This document shows, one piece after another, positions 23,353 to 35,519 of a stretch of 64,000 bases of DNA (position 1 is its first letter; each line of letters begins with the position of its first letter). The DNA is taken from NCBI RefSeq assembly GCF_033473495.1, contig NC_088937.1, forward strand, positions 3,906,001-3,970,000, read 5' to 3'. The position numbers and the translations under genes were made by a program. Under the pieces are notes generated by a model. It did not search any database, was not told where the DNA came from, and was given only the letters and a program-made list of their open reading frames with translations. This DNA comes from Cercospora beticola. Its lineage: Eukaryota > Ascomycota > Dothideomycetes > Mycosphaerellales > Mycosphaerellaceae.

Positions 23353-25317
23353 ATGCCACGACCGTATAGATCGCACAAGATTCCCGCCTGCGATGCTTGC
23401 CGGCGACGAAAAGTACGATGTGAAGTGGACGACGATAGCGCGACCTGCAAGCGCTGTCAGCGGCTAAGTCGCACGTGTCTTTTTCTTCCGCCACACGCCA
23501 GCTCAGTATCGCTATCAGGAGAAGAAGATGAGGTCAACGAATCGACGTCTCCTCGCGTTCGACAGCGACGACGGTATCTTCATCAGAATGCTCCAGCAAG
23601 AGGCTCACATCCCGATGCGATGCCAAGTGCATCTTCGTCGACAGCCGGCCATGTCGCTGGTGACGTGCCAGCGGCAAAGACGGCGATGCTTGTAGGACCT
23701 GCAGTCGCTGAAGACGTGCGCATACTAGAAGACTTTCTCGATGCGCATGGACTGCAGGAGAACTATCTCAATGGAAGCGGCAACGATGTTGGGGCAGGTT
23801 CGCCACGCCTACGCCACGGGCGGGTCACCGCATACAACACGGTCTTCTCCAGCAACGGCAGTGAAGAAGCAATGGCCTATGTCACCGTGCCACCTGGTCA
23901 CGCTGGCCTGGAGCTGGCAAGACATCCCGGAAAGACACAACTGGCAGCAATGCAGCAGCTACTCGACGCGCCGACACGAGATGAGCTCGTCAGCTTGTAT
24001 TCTCGCTTCGTTCACCCCCATTTTCCGATCGTGGACATGCACGCCGTGCGTAGCAACGACGATTCAATCACGAGCACGCTCCTCTGTTACATATACATGC
24101 TGGCTCTGCCCTTGTGGCACAAGTCTCCAACGCTGGCTGGACGACAGCCACCAGATTTCGGCCGTGTTGTCAATCTTGCTACTGCCGCATTGCAGAGCGA
24201 CTTCCTGGTGCCAACCACTTCTACCATCACTGCCGCTGTGTTGGACCTCCTTGGCCGACCTGTTCGCACCGTCACGACGAACATCTTGACCACCGGGAAG
24301 ATGGTAGCACTCGCGCACAGCATGGGCCTCCATCGGGACTCATCTCGATGGTCAGCTTCGCAAGAAGAGAAATCTATCCGGAAGAGGCTGTGGTGGTCGG
24401 TGGTCATCCATGATTGCTGGGGAAGCTATGCTCATGGAACACCTCCCATCATTTCAAGCGATCGCTACGATGTGGTCGTGCTCGATCCTGTGGACTGGGC
24501 GCCCGTCCATGATGATCTCCGCGCGAGCCTTATGGCAGTGCAGAACACGCAGTTCTGCTATTTGACGCGTCACTTGAGCGACCTATTAGAACTCGTCCAT
24601 GGCTTGAAGACCCGCTGGGAGGAAGTGCCAAGGAGGCTGAGGAAAATCGAGTGTGCTCTCGATGACTGGGAGGCAGACTTGCGGCGACTTTGCAGCATTG
24701 ACCTGCGCAAAGGTCCTCCCAGTGGCCACAGCAGTATGCAGTTCTGCTTCTTATCAGTCAGGCTATTGGTTCAGCGACTGTACCTTCGCGCCGCTACCGC
24801 TCAGACCGCGTACCCTATCGACACTGAGAAGCAATATCGCATCATGTCACTTCGGGAAAGCGCAATCACTATCGTAGACTACGTGAACATGCTTACACCC
24901 GAGCATTTCTCCGAGTTCTGGTTCGCGCACTCATCGCATTTCTTGGTCTCAACCATCATCATGCTGCTTCGATGCATGATCGAAAGTCACGATCCAGACC
25001 AACTCAGTCGTTGTACTTCTAAGCTCATTCAATTTCGAGAGACCTTGCAGGATGCTAGAGCGAACTATGGCTGGGACATAGCAGACATGTGCTTGGAACG
25101 TTGCTCTGACGCGATCGAACGGGTGACGCGATCTTCTGCTTATGGCCCTCCCTTCAACAACCATCAGAGCCTGACTACAGGAGCTACCGACATGCCACCG
25201 CCACCGCTGCCCGATTTTGACATCTTGGACGCGGACTGGCTAGCCCACTCTGCTTCAGGGCTCGACACACTACTTCCCACACAATCGCTGGACCTTGTGT
25301 GGGATCGGCAGTGAGAT
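23353..25317 (+). CDS. Zn2Cys6 fungal transcription factor
   Basis: A single exon of 653 codons. The chosen ATG (MPRPYRSHKIPA) places the binuclear zinc cluster at the N-terminus, with the pattern CX2CX6CX8CX2CX6C over about residues 13-41 (CDACRRRKVRC then CKRCQRLSRTC). An open frame runs a further 400 bases upstream, but its composition is unlike the rest. The middle region matches the fungal-specific transcription factor domain (RFVHPHFPIVD near 220, GLHRDSSRW and RKRLWWSVVIHDCW near 330-360). It should act in the nucleus as a pathway regulator. It converges on the transporter gene at 25,800-27,237, 483 bases away, so a regulator-transporter pairing is possible but unproven. Confidence 0.9.
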
Positions 25318-25799
25318 CTGCTCGAACTTAGGTGTGTTTGCTCTCGCGGGGGAGCGCTACCTCGGATATCATGATCAAGTGTCTGCGGCTCACGAAGGCG
25401 AAGAGCAGATTCAAGGACAATAGCAGTCCATCTTGCGCTGCTGCACTGCGAACACAAGGAGAAACCCTCGCTACAGCGCTCAGTGTGTGTCGATAATCAA
25501 GGCGAGAAGAATATTCGGGCCTTGATTTTGCCATGCATCAGACCGACGACCTACCCTCATGACGCTGATGAAGTAATGAAGTGCGAATCAGGAGCGGTAA
25601 GGCGGGAAAGATGTTCGGACCGGTGTCCACGAGCGGTCAAATTTCGAGACGCCACAGGCGCAGCTTATAGGACAATCCCCACCAAAACAATGCCCGCGCA
25701 GCAAGAGCCCAATGACGCTTTGGATGACCAATATCTATGTCTATACTCTATCGACCTCTTCACAACACCTGCAATGCATCTCAGCACTCGACCACTAAG
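25318..25799. other. Intergenic region between convergent genes
   Basis: It holds the 3' ends of the regulator and the transporter. I see no further gene. Confidence 0.5.
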
Positions 25800-27237
25800 T
25801 CAGCTGCTGTTTGCACACTTCCGCTTCTGGAGCCACAGGTAAAGTTTTCTCACACATGCAATGCCTCCCAGCAAACTGCATATCCCAGTGTACACAATCA
25901 TGACACCGTATGGACCTCCATAGGCGAACCCTGCATCGGTTCCTAGTCCGTGGCCGTGCAGACCCCCGCTCAGCGGCCCACTCGCAAGAGATGCCACTCC
26001 CTTCGCGAACACCATCAACGTAATTAGGAACATGGTATCGACTTTGAAGCCCTCTTTCTTCAAGTCAATGGCGAAACCTGCCCAAGTCGCATTGTACGCC
26101 CCGCCAGACGCACCGAAGGTGACTGCAAAAATGTAGAAGATCGGTTGGATGGTCGAAAAGCCCCAGAAGACAAAGACGGATATCGTGCTCACGACAGTGG
26201 TGATTGCCAAGCTGATAATCACGCCGTGTTGGTCCACGACCCAGCCTTGTACAACAGTTCCAATGAAAGAGGAGCTGTAGTATAGTGCGACACCAAGAGG
26301 ACCAGCGAAGCCTGGAAAGTTGTAGTACTTGGCAAAGGTCGGCATCCACAGACTTGGCAAGAAAAACCCAAGAGACTGCACGACCGTGCCAATAAAGTAC
26401 CACCAGAACGGCCGACGAGCCATGAATGCAAAGTCCTCTCGTGACAAGGTCTTCCAGGACTGTGTTATTGGGATTCGTGGTTTGATCCACACCGTTGCTG
26501 GGCCAAGAAGGACGACCTGCAGGCAGGGATCAGTATCGAAGTAGCGAGCAAGGCACATCTCTGGATCTTACCACGACCACGGCATACACTCGAAGGGCGA
26601 CTCGGAATCCATACGAGTCAAGCAGCCATTGCATGAGAAAAGGAAGTACGCATCCAGCCAACGGCGCTGCAGCCCAGACTACAGCAAAGGCGAATGCTCG
26701 TCGTTTAACGAACCATTCATCGATGATCTGCATTCCAGGAAAGTATGCAAGGACGCTGCCAATCGCGTAAAGCACGCCTTGAGTGGAGATCAAACCCGGC
26801 ACATCGTTGCAAAAGGAAGCACCAATCAACGCGGCAGCAGTGATAACCAGCCCAGCGATCATACAAGGCGTCCTGGCGTAAGGATAGCGCTGCATTGCGA
26901 GTGCCAGGAACGGAGCTAGGAAGTACATAAGACCAAGTGTCGTTGTGCCAATAGCCGAGACTCCTTTGGGATTGTTGGAGACGGGTGGATTAGTCAGATA
27001 ATAGTCTTGAAAGACGCCGAACGCATATGGCCTTTCGAAATGTCAGTTTAGCATTTGGACCAATAGCCGCTTTTCTTACAGTCCCCAGATAACCGCCTCA
27101 AAGAGAGAGATGGCGAACAGGAAACACCAAGCTTGTCGTCCGCAGTCCGCACGAGGGACTTGTTGTAAAGATTCGTGCTCATCATTCCCATTCTCCAAGT
27201 CTTGGCGACGTGGCTCTTCTGCTTCTGGTAATCCCAT
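25800..27237 (-). CDS. MFS monocarboxylate-porter-type transporter
   Basis: Three exons (27,237-27,080; 27,031-26,572; 26,516-25,800) with introns of 48 and 55 nt encode 444 aa. The start is MGLPEAEEPRRQ, a polar cytosolic tail. Hydrophobic segments follow: AWCFLFAISLFEAVIWG, LPYAFGVFQDYYL, GLMYFLAPFLALAM, MIAGLVITAAALIG and so on, with a second half from about residue 230 (GTVVQSLGFFLPSLWMPTFA). The SFGVFQDYY-like motif after helix 1 and the overall layout fit the fungal monocarboxylate porter family (TC 2.A.1.13) in the plasma membrane. Substrate is unknown. About 444 aa is normal for the family. Confidence 0.85.
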
Positions 27238-28705
27238 ATCGAAAGGCTAGGTACTAGGCCTCAGGTTGCTGCAAGGATTAAACAGAGAAGCTTGATAGAA
27301 CCAGGGCGTTGATTGTGACTTATTTGTTTCTGGAGCTCTTTCCCGCCTTTGCTCGACTTTCCCGCGCGCGGCAAACTTCACAGCTCTTAGCTCTTGAGTC
27401 ACGCTTTGCCGCTCTGGTTTCCCGCTCCACCGCGCCCTACCAAATCAACATGCAAAACGCAACTGTGACTGCAGGAAAATTTGGTTCAAGATGACGCTTT
27501 TACCTCGGGTGGCACATTGGGGCCAAGTATCTTCGTTATGCACTTTGTTCTACATGGCTTCATCTGTCATGCCTTATACCTCTGCACGACCCAGCCTTTC
27601 TTTGCGGCGAGGCCAGACCGGGCAACAACCCGGACTCATCGACCTGACCGACCTGGTTTTGATCGCTTAAGTGGGCATCGATGCTCTGTCCAAAAGTATC
27701 GCGCCCGAGCTTCGTCCTGTCGTCTGACCTTTGGCAAGTGATGGCGATATGGCATCCAGGGACCGTTCGACAAAGCCAGCAAGTCACGCTGTGACCGCAA
27801 GAGCCCATCTATCAATCGCTTCGTGCGACGCTTCCGGACGATGACAAGGTTTCTCGAGCTCTCGTCTGACATCTGGATTATCGTGCTCCGGGTTGAGTGC
27901 ATGATAGCAAGGAAACGTATCGATTTCTTTTGAGGAGAACAGTCGGAACACAATCTCTGCTCGAAGCTGCTTGTACAACACTTTCGACAGGACATCCTTG
28001 GCTGCTTTGATACACTCGCTCAGTTCTTTCCAATCGTCAACGACGGAGGACTTCCATTTGCGCATCAACTATCGAATGATGCATTCGCCCAGCAGGCATC
28101 AACTTCAACCCCGCCGAGAACCAGAAAGCTCTGAAGAATGCCATGCGCCGGTCGTATTTGTTCCCTTCTCCGTGCTCGGGACGCCACTATGAGACGGCTC
28201 TTCTGAATCATGCGACCAACAGTATGTGGAACCCGTTAAGCAATAAGTATAATCGCATCTGTCCGTACGACGCAGCGGTGTAAGATTGCCACACCACTTG
28301 GAACATCCGACTCGGCCATGGGACAAACGGTTGCTGTTATAGCGCATCTGGGTTTCTGTGCGCAACTCGTGCGACGCTCGTCTCCAATAATCGAGAATTG
28401 GCACATGGGGCCAGCGGCGCCCGATGACAGAAGAAAAGCAGATATATCCTCCCAAAGTGAGAACAGTACGGCTTTGACGATAAATCATGGCAACTGACTA
28501 CGCCGGAGGAGCCTTGTGCCTGGACTCTCAAGCTCGCAACATGCTGTCGACACTATACGCTTTGACAATGTCGTCGACGCTGGTTGCGGCTGCTCAACTT
28601 TCTTTGTTCGAACATGAAGCAGACTTCAGTCGGTACTCTGGAGGTGCGGCACCCACAAACGGCATCGCTTTGTTGTTTCTACAAGATCTATACATCTCGG
28701 AGCTC
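27238..28705. other. Intergenic region, one weak hypothetical frame
   Basis: This 1.47-kb gap holds the promoter of the transporter and the 3' end of the permease. A minus-strand ATG frame at 28,065-27,784 (93 aa, starting MRKWKSSVVDDWKEL) has a plausible, charged composition but no family resemblance. I leave it as a possible small gene. Confidence 0.4.
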
Positions 28706-30655
28706 CTATGCAAAGTTCTGTACACCCTTTGCTTCTGGATGCACAGTAATCTTCTCGTCCTGCGAGCTCGACTCGCTCAGCTGGGCGTGGTCGAACTTGC
28801 GTCCAGTCGCATCGTGTACGGCATCCCACTCCTCAACTTGATCATACGGCACCTTCACCAATACATGCGATTGTGCACCATCGCCGAGATCGATAATTTC
28901 TTGTCGCACTTCGTATTTCTTGACCTTGGGGATCCAGATGATCCAGACAACATAGTACAACGCACAAATGAGCAATATCGCGATGCCCACCACAATGTAC
29001 GTTCCGTACCAGAAACTGACATCTCCTCCGGTGGCACCTCCATCTGGTGGATACCATGGCATGATGATGAGGTACAACTGGACGCAGATGTTGAACACCA
29101 GCACTACATCCCAGACGCGGAAGGATGCCCTCGGGAGACCCAGCTTCTTCCGGCGATAACGCAGGATGTAGAGACCAAGAGCCATTGCCAAGTTGAAACA
29201 CGACGAAGGATAGACCTGCAAGTCGGTAATGAATGAGAACGCGTCTCCAGCAGGAACAGCCAAGATGACGAGCACCGTAAGAGCCCATTTGACAAAGTAT
29301 GGTCCAGCCGGGGTGCCGAATGGCTTGGTTGAAGCCCAGAACTTTGGCCATGGAAGCACTCCTTGACGTCCGCACTCTCGAATCATCCGCGATGATCCGA
29401 TCAAGACAGTGAGCAGATTTCCGAATGAGCTGAGTGCGATGAGAAAGTTGAGACCTCTCACAGCACCATGGTCGCCGAACACTTTTGTGAACAGCAGTCC
29501 AGCAGCGATAGTCCTGCCTGCGATGATCTCGTCCTTGGGAATTGCAGAAAAGTATGCAACGTTGGCCAGGATGTAGAGAATCGTAACGACCAACACTGCG
29601 GCAAATCCATTGTTGCGGATGCTCTTGACCGGGTTCTTGACCTCATTGACCACATTGAAGGCGTTCTCATATCCCGCATCTGCATCTCGGTTAGTAATCT
29701 TGACTTCAGACACAAGAACTTCACGTACATGCAAAGATGATCTTGTACATAGCGTTGGTTACGCCGTATGCAGATGCATCCCCCTCGAAAGCGTTTTGGA
29801 ATTGCGCTGTCGGGTTCTCAACACTAGTGTGACCTCCGATCACGACCAGTCCGACAATGGCGATGAAAATCAAGGTAATAAGCTTGATCCCACCAATCAC
29901 GTTGCTGATTCGATAGGACCATTTGGTATTAAACAAGACAGTTGCCACGGCTAAAGTGTAGCAGGCGACTGCGAGTCCCTTCGTCTCCCAGTCCTTAGCT
30001 TCATAGTCGCCGATCTTGAACAAATAATTGGCCATGACGACCGAATTACCAGAACTGAAGGACAGGATGACATTCTGGGTCGCAAAAGCTGTCGGAAAGA
30101 ACCACTTTGGGCGAGGATATGCTTGTTCCAGGTATGCGACTTCGGAACCAGACCGAGATGGGAAATATGCTGCATATTCCAGGTACACGGATAGGGAGGA
30201 TGCCGAAGTGAAGAACCCGAGTGTCCACATGATCAGACTGAGCCCTACGGATCCTGTGCCGCTCAAAATCGAGGCAGCTGTAACTACTTGTCAGTATCTC
30301 GCTTCTGTCATCCTAGAGTCGCTCACATACGTGTTGAGAAAATACCTGACAAGAATTAGCGAACATTCCATCGGCAACGATCGGTCTACTTACCCGTTCC
30401 GACCATCTTCGACAGATTCAAAAAGATAATAGTAATTGGCCCGACATTGTATCCCAAGGGCGACTGCGTTTCTACGGGTGCTCCGCTCGCCTCTTGGTAT
30501 CCAACAGCTGAGCTGTTACCGCCCTGTTCTCCGATGTACTTGAGATCTCCATCCGAAACCTGGACATTGCCGCTGGCCGTTACGGATTGCGTGGTAGATG
30601 CGCCTCGATCAGCATCGTTACCGGGCTTGAATCGGTTCCTGAACAACGCTGACAT
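28706..30655 (-). CDS. High-affinity methionine permease-like amino acid transporter (MUP1 type)
   Basis: Four exons encode 599 aa: 30,655-30,394, a 15-nt micro-exon 30,345-30,331, 30,277-29,729 and 29,679-28,706. Introns are 48, 53 and 49 nt; the last has a perfect TACTAAC branch site. Splicing through the micro-exon restores the conserved helix-1 motif MVGTGIFSTPASIL, which supports the model strongly. Further family marks are WTLGFFTSASSLSVYLEYAAYFP, SGSEVAYLEQAYPRPKW and YENAFNVVNEVKNP, with about 12 hydrophobic segments. This is the APC-superfamily methionine permease group that imports methionine and some cysteine or related amino acids at the plasma membrane. The N-terminal 70 residues are polar and cytosolic. 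It lies in tandem with a TauD-family gene. Confidence 0.92.
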
Positions 30656-31360
30656 CTTGAAAGGATAGACGGCTCGCTGCCGTGTGAAGATGCTGTGTAA
30701 CCCGACAGCTGAAGGAGTCGCTCAGCTCATACAAGGATCGCATTCACAAAGAGAGGTAGCGAATATAAGGTTCCAGCACAGTACCAGATTTTGGCCAAGC
30801 TGACAAGCTCGTGGTCTCGACTGGAAATTTCACCATCGCACGCCATACATATGGAGCTTGTCGAACTGCTAGCCGATGATCGTCGACAGGAGCAACATTT
30901 CCACGTTGTGCTGCTTCACCGAGCACGCGAGAGAGATCCGATTGCGACATTACCGGGTACCCTAGGAAGGCCAATGCCATGGCCTATCGCTTCGCACGAC
31001 AGCCAATGGTCGCATTGGCGGAGTGCTTGGCTCAGCCAAATGCTACCAGAGGATGCACACGGCGAGAGACGGAATAAGCACTGCATACTGATAACGCGAA
31101 ACTAGCTCTTGGAGACACCCGTTGAGCCCTCGGTGTACTTCAACGTCCGATTCGATTCGACTTTCCCTCACAGCACATCAGAAGTGGAAACAAGGTTACG
31201 GGGCTAGGGTTTCTGTGCCGTACTGCCACGTGCGCTACATGCTACGCTCGCGGGACCACCAACATGTTGGGATGAAGCTAGTTATCGGGCTGCATGGGAT
31301 GAACCTCTCTCGGTCCGACCTTCCATCGGGCCATCGCATAGACATGCGGCAAAGAGTGAA
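30656..31360. other. Intergenic region between permease and dioxygenase
   Basis: It holds the permease promoter and the 3' end of the dioxygenase gene. No gene is recognised; short frames lack support. Confidence 0.5.
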
Positions 31361-32756
31361 CTACTCAAGAGGTTTATTGTTGCTGCTCCCTGCACTTGCA
31401 CTTGCACTTCGGATCTTTGGCTCTAATGGGAACACGGAGTTTTCAGGAGTCACGCCATCGTATATGCCCCATCTCGACTTTAAAGCCTCGGGCGTTGGCC
31501 AAGCATGCTCAGGGTCGCGTAGCCAAAGTCGCACAAGGTGGCGTCTGTGCCTAGTTAGTATGTGAATTTGGTGCTATCGGCCTGGTTGCAAGACTCACTG
31601 CTGATCTGGGGTGTCCTTAAAGGCGTCTCGCGCGTGGAAAATAGACAGGTTATTGGCGTACTGCACATCACCCTTCTTGAAGCCAAGAGAGACAGCATGC
31701 TTCTCTGCAAGGAAATGCAGAGCGTCCAGAGCTTCTGCCTGAGCTTCAGTAATAGCAGGGATATCCGAAGACCTGGGCAAGCCCCAGTAGCCGGTAAAGG
31801 TCCGCCTCGCATACTGAATGATCAGTCGCTCCGGGGTAGATTCGGTGCTGGGTTGATAGTGAAGCAGTGGCTTCAACGAGTACTTCTCGCCTCTTCCACT
31901 GAAACTGTGATTCTGGTCAGATAGGGGCTTCTTGCGAAATAAACCACAACATACTTCTCGCTCGCCCAGGGTTCCGCCAAAGTCTTAATAAGATCTGGTC
32001 GCGTCCTAGCCAGCTCGTTATAGACAGTCCAGGAGCTGGAAAGCTTGCTTTCGCCGCCCTCAGCAGCTGTCTCGAGACAGGCCAATGCAATCACGTCGCC
32101 GACATCCGTGTGAAAGACTTGTTTGTCAGTAGTGTACGCGGGTGCACCGATCTTGTTGGCATCTACGATGGCACTCAGATCTTTGATGTGAGCCAGCACA
32201 ACATCGGCTGGTTTGCCATCATATTGGTGGTCTTGACGAGCTCTGATTGGGCCGACGTGCGAAGAGACTCCAGCGTAAATGATGATGTTCTCTTCGCGAT
32301 CATGCTTTTCGAATGGCAGACCTCGAAGAACCTTGAAGCCGCGTCGGTTGTGAACTTCGTCCGAAATCTCGCGAAGATTGGCGTGCAGGCCAGGCAGCGG
32401 GAAAGTGTCCTGGTTGATGAAGCCAAGCGGCTTGTTCAAAGCTTCGATAACGTTAGAGTAAGCCCAAGTCTTCAAAGGGAGAGGAACTGACATTTAAAAT
32501 GGACTAACGCAGCTTCGATCTCGTCGAGGTCTTTGGCAGTCAACTCATAAACGAAGTTATACTCCTTCGCAATCGTGCTCCCGTCCCAAACAAGATCCGA
32601 CTTCAATTCCTTCGGAAAGCCTTCTGGCAGCTCGTTGCCAAGCTGCTCGGTCTCCTTGCGACGTGCAACACGAGCAAGGTACTTGTCGAGATTCGGGGCA
32701 TAGTCGATATCGGGCTGTCCAATGGGACCAGGTCTAATCACTTGAGCGGTAGCCAT
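31361..32756 (-). CDS. TauD/TfdA-family Fe(II)/2-oxoglutarate dioxygenase
   Basis: Four exons (32,756-32,492; 32,441-31,955; 31,898-31,599; 31,544-31,361) with introns of 50, 56 and 54 nt give 411 aa. Donors are GTCAGT, GTATGT and GTGAGT; CTAAC branch sites are visible in the first and last introns. Joining restores HFKSLNKPLGFINQDTFPLP, ASENGRGEKYSLKP and the C-terminal QRHLVRLWLRDPEHAW, all typical of this fungal TauD group. Metal ligands are His199 and Asp201 (FHTD) and probably His339 (NLSIFHAR), with Arg352 or Arg356 for 2-oxoglutarate. Relatives release sulfite from taurine or other sulfonates, but many fungal members have unknown substrates. No signal peptide. It sits beside a methionine permease, suggesting sulfur metabolism (inference). 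Confidence 0.9.
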
Positions 32757-33523
32757 GGCTGCAGGCGGATATCCAACAGAGTATGGACATGGCGACAGCT
32801 CTGCGCGATGAGCTTGATGAAATAGAGGAGCGGCTGTCGCGATCGGAGTTACATGTGGCGTCAACTGACCATGTCATCGCGTACCGATTGCGTGATGTCA
32901 AGGTTCGGCCCGAAATAGCTGGGGTTGGATGAACTATTCAACCGGTGCGGATAGCAAGTGAATTGATCAGCACAATGCGCATTGTCTCACATCTCGCTAT
33001 CTTCCAACAACGACTCCAATCAAGCGTGGTTGGTCTCTTCATCAAGAGTGGAGTCATACATTGCCTCTGAGCTGGCAATGACAATGCGAGACTAAGCAAT
33101 GAGCTCAGTCGATACTCTGCCACAGCAACATCGATCAGCGGGACCTTATCACACCCAAGAAATGGCGAAGACCGTATTTCCGAAGGACTTCAATTGCGAT
33201 GAACAGAACTGCAACCTCGCATCGAACCAATGTTCATCTCTCACTCGACCTTCTTTGGCGGGATCTGTTCCGCACTGCACTGACCATTCGCTACGCTGCA
33301 TTGCGTGCCTACTAAGCATGGCGTGCTACTGGTAGACGAGGTCAGGCTAACAAGCTCTAGTCTACCCAATGTGGGTCATGTCCACGCAGTTGCTCCACTC
33401 AATATACATTGACAGCGCGTGCGGCACATACCTTTTCTCGTAATCCTTTGACCACGAGCCACATGAAGCCTCCACGTCTGCTCAACTCCGCGGCTTTTGT
33501 TTCACGAGCTTACAAACTCTTAT
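32757..33523. other. Intergenic region
   Basis: It contains the upstream region of the dioxygenase gene and the 3' end of the next gene. No gene is recognised. Confidence 0.5.
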
Positions 33524-35386
33524 TCATGCCCGAGACACATCTCGCACTTCTCCGGTAGATGGTGAGGAGGCCTTCTCAGTCTCTTTTCCAGCGTCTTGCA
33601 GTCTGCCTGTCTTGTCTTTGAGGACCGCTTCGATGAACAACGACTTGCCGCCTGGCCAAACGTCTTGGTTGAGAAAGTTGCCAATAACCAGTCCAGAGTC
33701 CGGCTTCCACAGATAGACATGTCGTCCCGAGCCCTGCGGCAAGACCCACAACTCAATCTCAAGATCCTTCTCCTCCATCAACGACTCAACGTTCGCAGTG
33801 TCTGTTGTCTGCTCCTTCGCGGAGCGCCGAATGTCATCGAAGCTTTCTGTCATGTCAGCCTCCAACTGGATATTGACTTTGGTGCCGAGAGAATTGTGGC
33901 TACTCTCGTTGATGAAGTCCAGGACGACGTGGATGTATCCTTGCTCGAGCTGCTGATGTTCACAAACCGGCCCAAACTCGTGCTCGCTGTGCACGAGCAT
34001 GATTGGCGCCGCAAGAAGCCCTCGCGGTGCTTCTTTGTCCTCGATCCTGTCTCTGCGGAGTTGGACGAGCAGAGCCTCACGAGCGTCCTTCTTTACGAGG
34101 CTTTCGAACAGAGGGTCGAAGACCAAGTCGATCTCTAACCCCTGATATATTCTGCGTGGATTTGTATTGAGCAACGACAGGCAATTTCCCCATCCTCCAA
34201 CGAGCATACCATTGATGGACCAGCATGCAACATTCCAGTTCCTGTATTCTAGGTTTTCCGGTCCCGCTTCTGCAACAACCAGGCTCAGACAGGCTACCGT
34301 GCTGTCACCAGCATTGCCTACGTTCTGCTCAGTGCGCCCGATCCGAACCATAAAGATTTGCTCCTCCCTTCGAAAAGTATCAGGGTTCTTGACTGGCATT
34401 AAATCTCTGAGGTATGTCTGCTGCGAGGTTGATGCTGCGCCTTCGGTGCTAGAGGCTTGAGTGGTGGTCTGCACAGGTGATCCAACATCAGGGTGGTCTT
34501 CACTTTCAGTCTGCAGTGAATCAGATGAGGCCAGATCGCTGAGGTCGCTCAGAGATGATGATGATAACGCGCTGCTCATTCTGGGGACTTGCGGCGAGAT
34601 TTGCGCGGATGCGATGCGAGCTGGATCATTCGGGTGCTGGGCTCGTTCGGTAGTGGCGTGATCAGTCGGCGTCGGGCCTTTCAGGAGTTCCTCTTCGGAT
34701 GATACTACCGCATCATTGTTGCTGAAGACTTCATGTATAGGTCGTGCGACAGGGGCGTCGCCCGGCTTGTCCTTGCTTCGTTTCTGTCTCTCAGTCGATT
34801 TTGTTTGCTGAGGACCAGCAGTGGTATGCATTGGCACGTGCTCAGAGGCGGTCTTCAGCATACGCAGTGGGGGATTCTTAGCTGCCTTGCGACTCGGTCC
34901 TGCCTTCTTATCATCTAACGAAGGATCGGTATTGAAAGCTTGTAAGATATCGCCAGAGCCACGACGCTGGGAGTTCGTTACCGACTCGGTGGGCTTGATG
35001 ACCGGAATGGCGCCATCCTTTCCATCCTTCCTGTCGATATGAACATGAAGGTGGAGAGCCTTTGGCCTGTCCAGCAAGTGGTACTGCCCACCAGGTCTGA
35101 GATCCTGCGATGTCACAGCCACATCACACTGCTGAGGAAGATGCAGCGTGACTTGGTGTGCGCTCGGAGTCGCACTGAAGTAGTGGCTGATACTATCCAG
35201 CACGGCCTGCGATGAGTGTTAGCATGTTTTACTATGGCAAAAAATGATGGTGTGGGCATTGACCTGATAGCTGTATGGCTCGAAAGTTGCCCATCTTCGA
35301 GTTGGTGGACGCCAAACGGTGCCAATTGGAGCACCAGGATGGTGTACAGGGCAGAGGCTGACCGAGATGTTGTGGCGGAGTGCCAT
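33524..35386 (-). CDS. Protein of unknown family, 601 aa
   Basis: Two exons (35,386-35,264 and 35,206-33,524) with a 57-nt intron (donor GTCAAT, TAACAC before the CGCAG acceptor) encode 601 aa, starting MALRHNISVSL. I recognise no domain. Residues 40-95 look beta-rich (HQVTLHLPQQCDVAV, ALHLHVHID). Residues about 100-300 are low-complexity, rich in Ser, Thr, Pro and Lys and probably disordered. The C-terminal 300 residues again look folded (NLEYRNWNVACWSINGMLVGGW; IYQGLEIDLVFDPLFESLV). No signal peptide or membrane segment. Its start lies only 133 bases after the stop of the upstream K+ channel gene on the same strand. Confidence 0.75.
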
Positions 35387-35519
35387 GTTGTGTGAAACCG
35401 TGTTCTCCTAGAAATCAACCAGGCGTACCGCGGCAGTTTTCGATACGTCCTGATCCTGATACCAGGTCCAAATGTACGGTAAAGAGTGAACCAGGCAAGC
35501 AGAGAGACTTGCGCCAGAC

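Noticed and set aside
28487..29236. 249-codon plus-strand open frame
   Set aside because: It lies antisense to the last exon of the methionine permease, whose protein motifs are unmistakable, and has no family resemblance.
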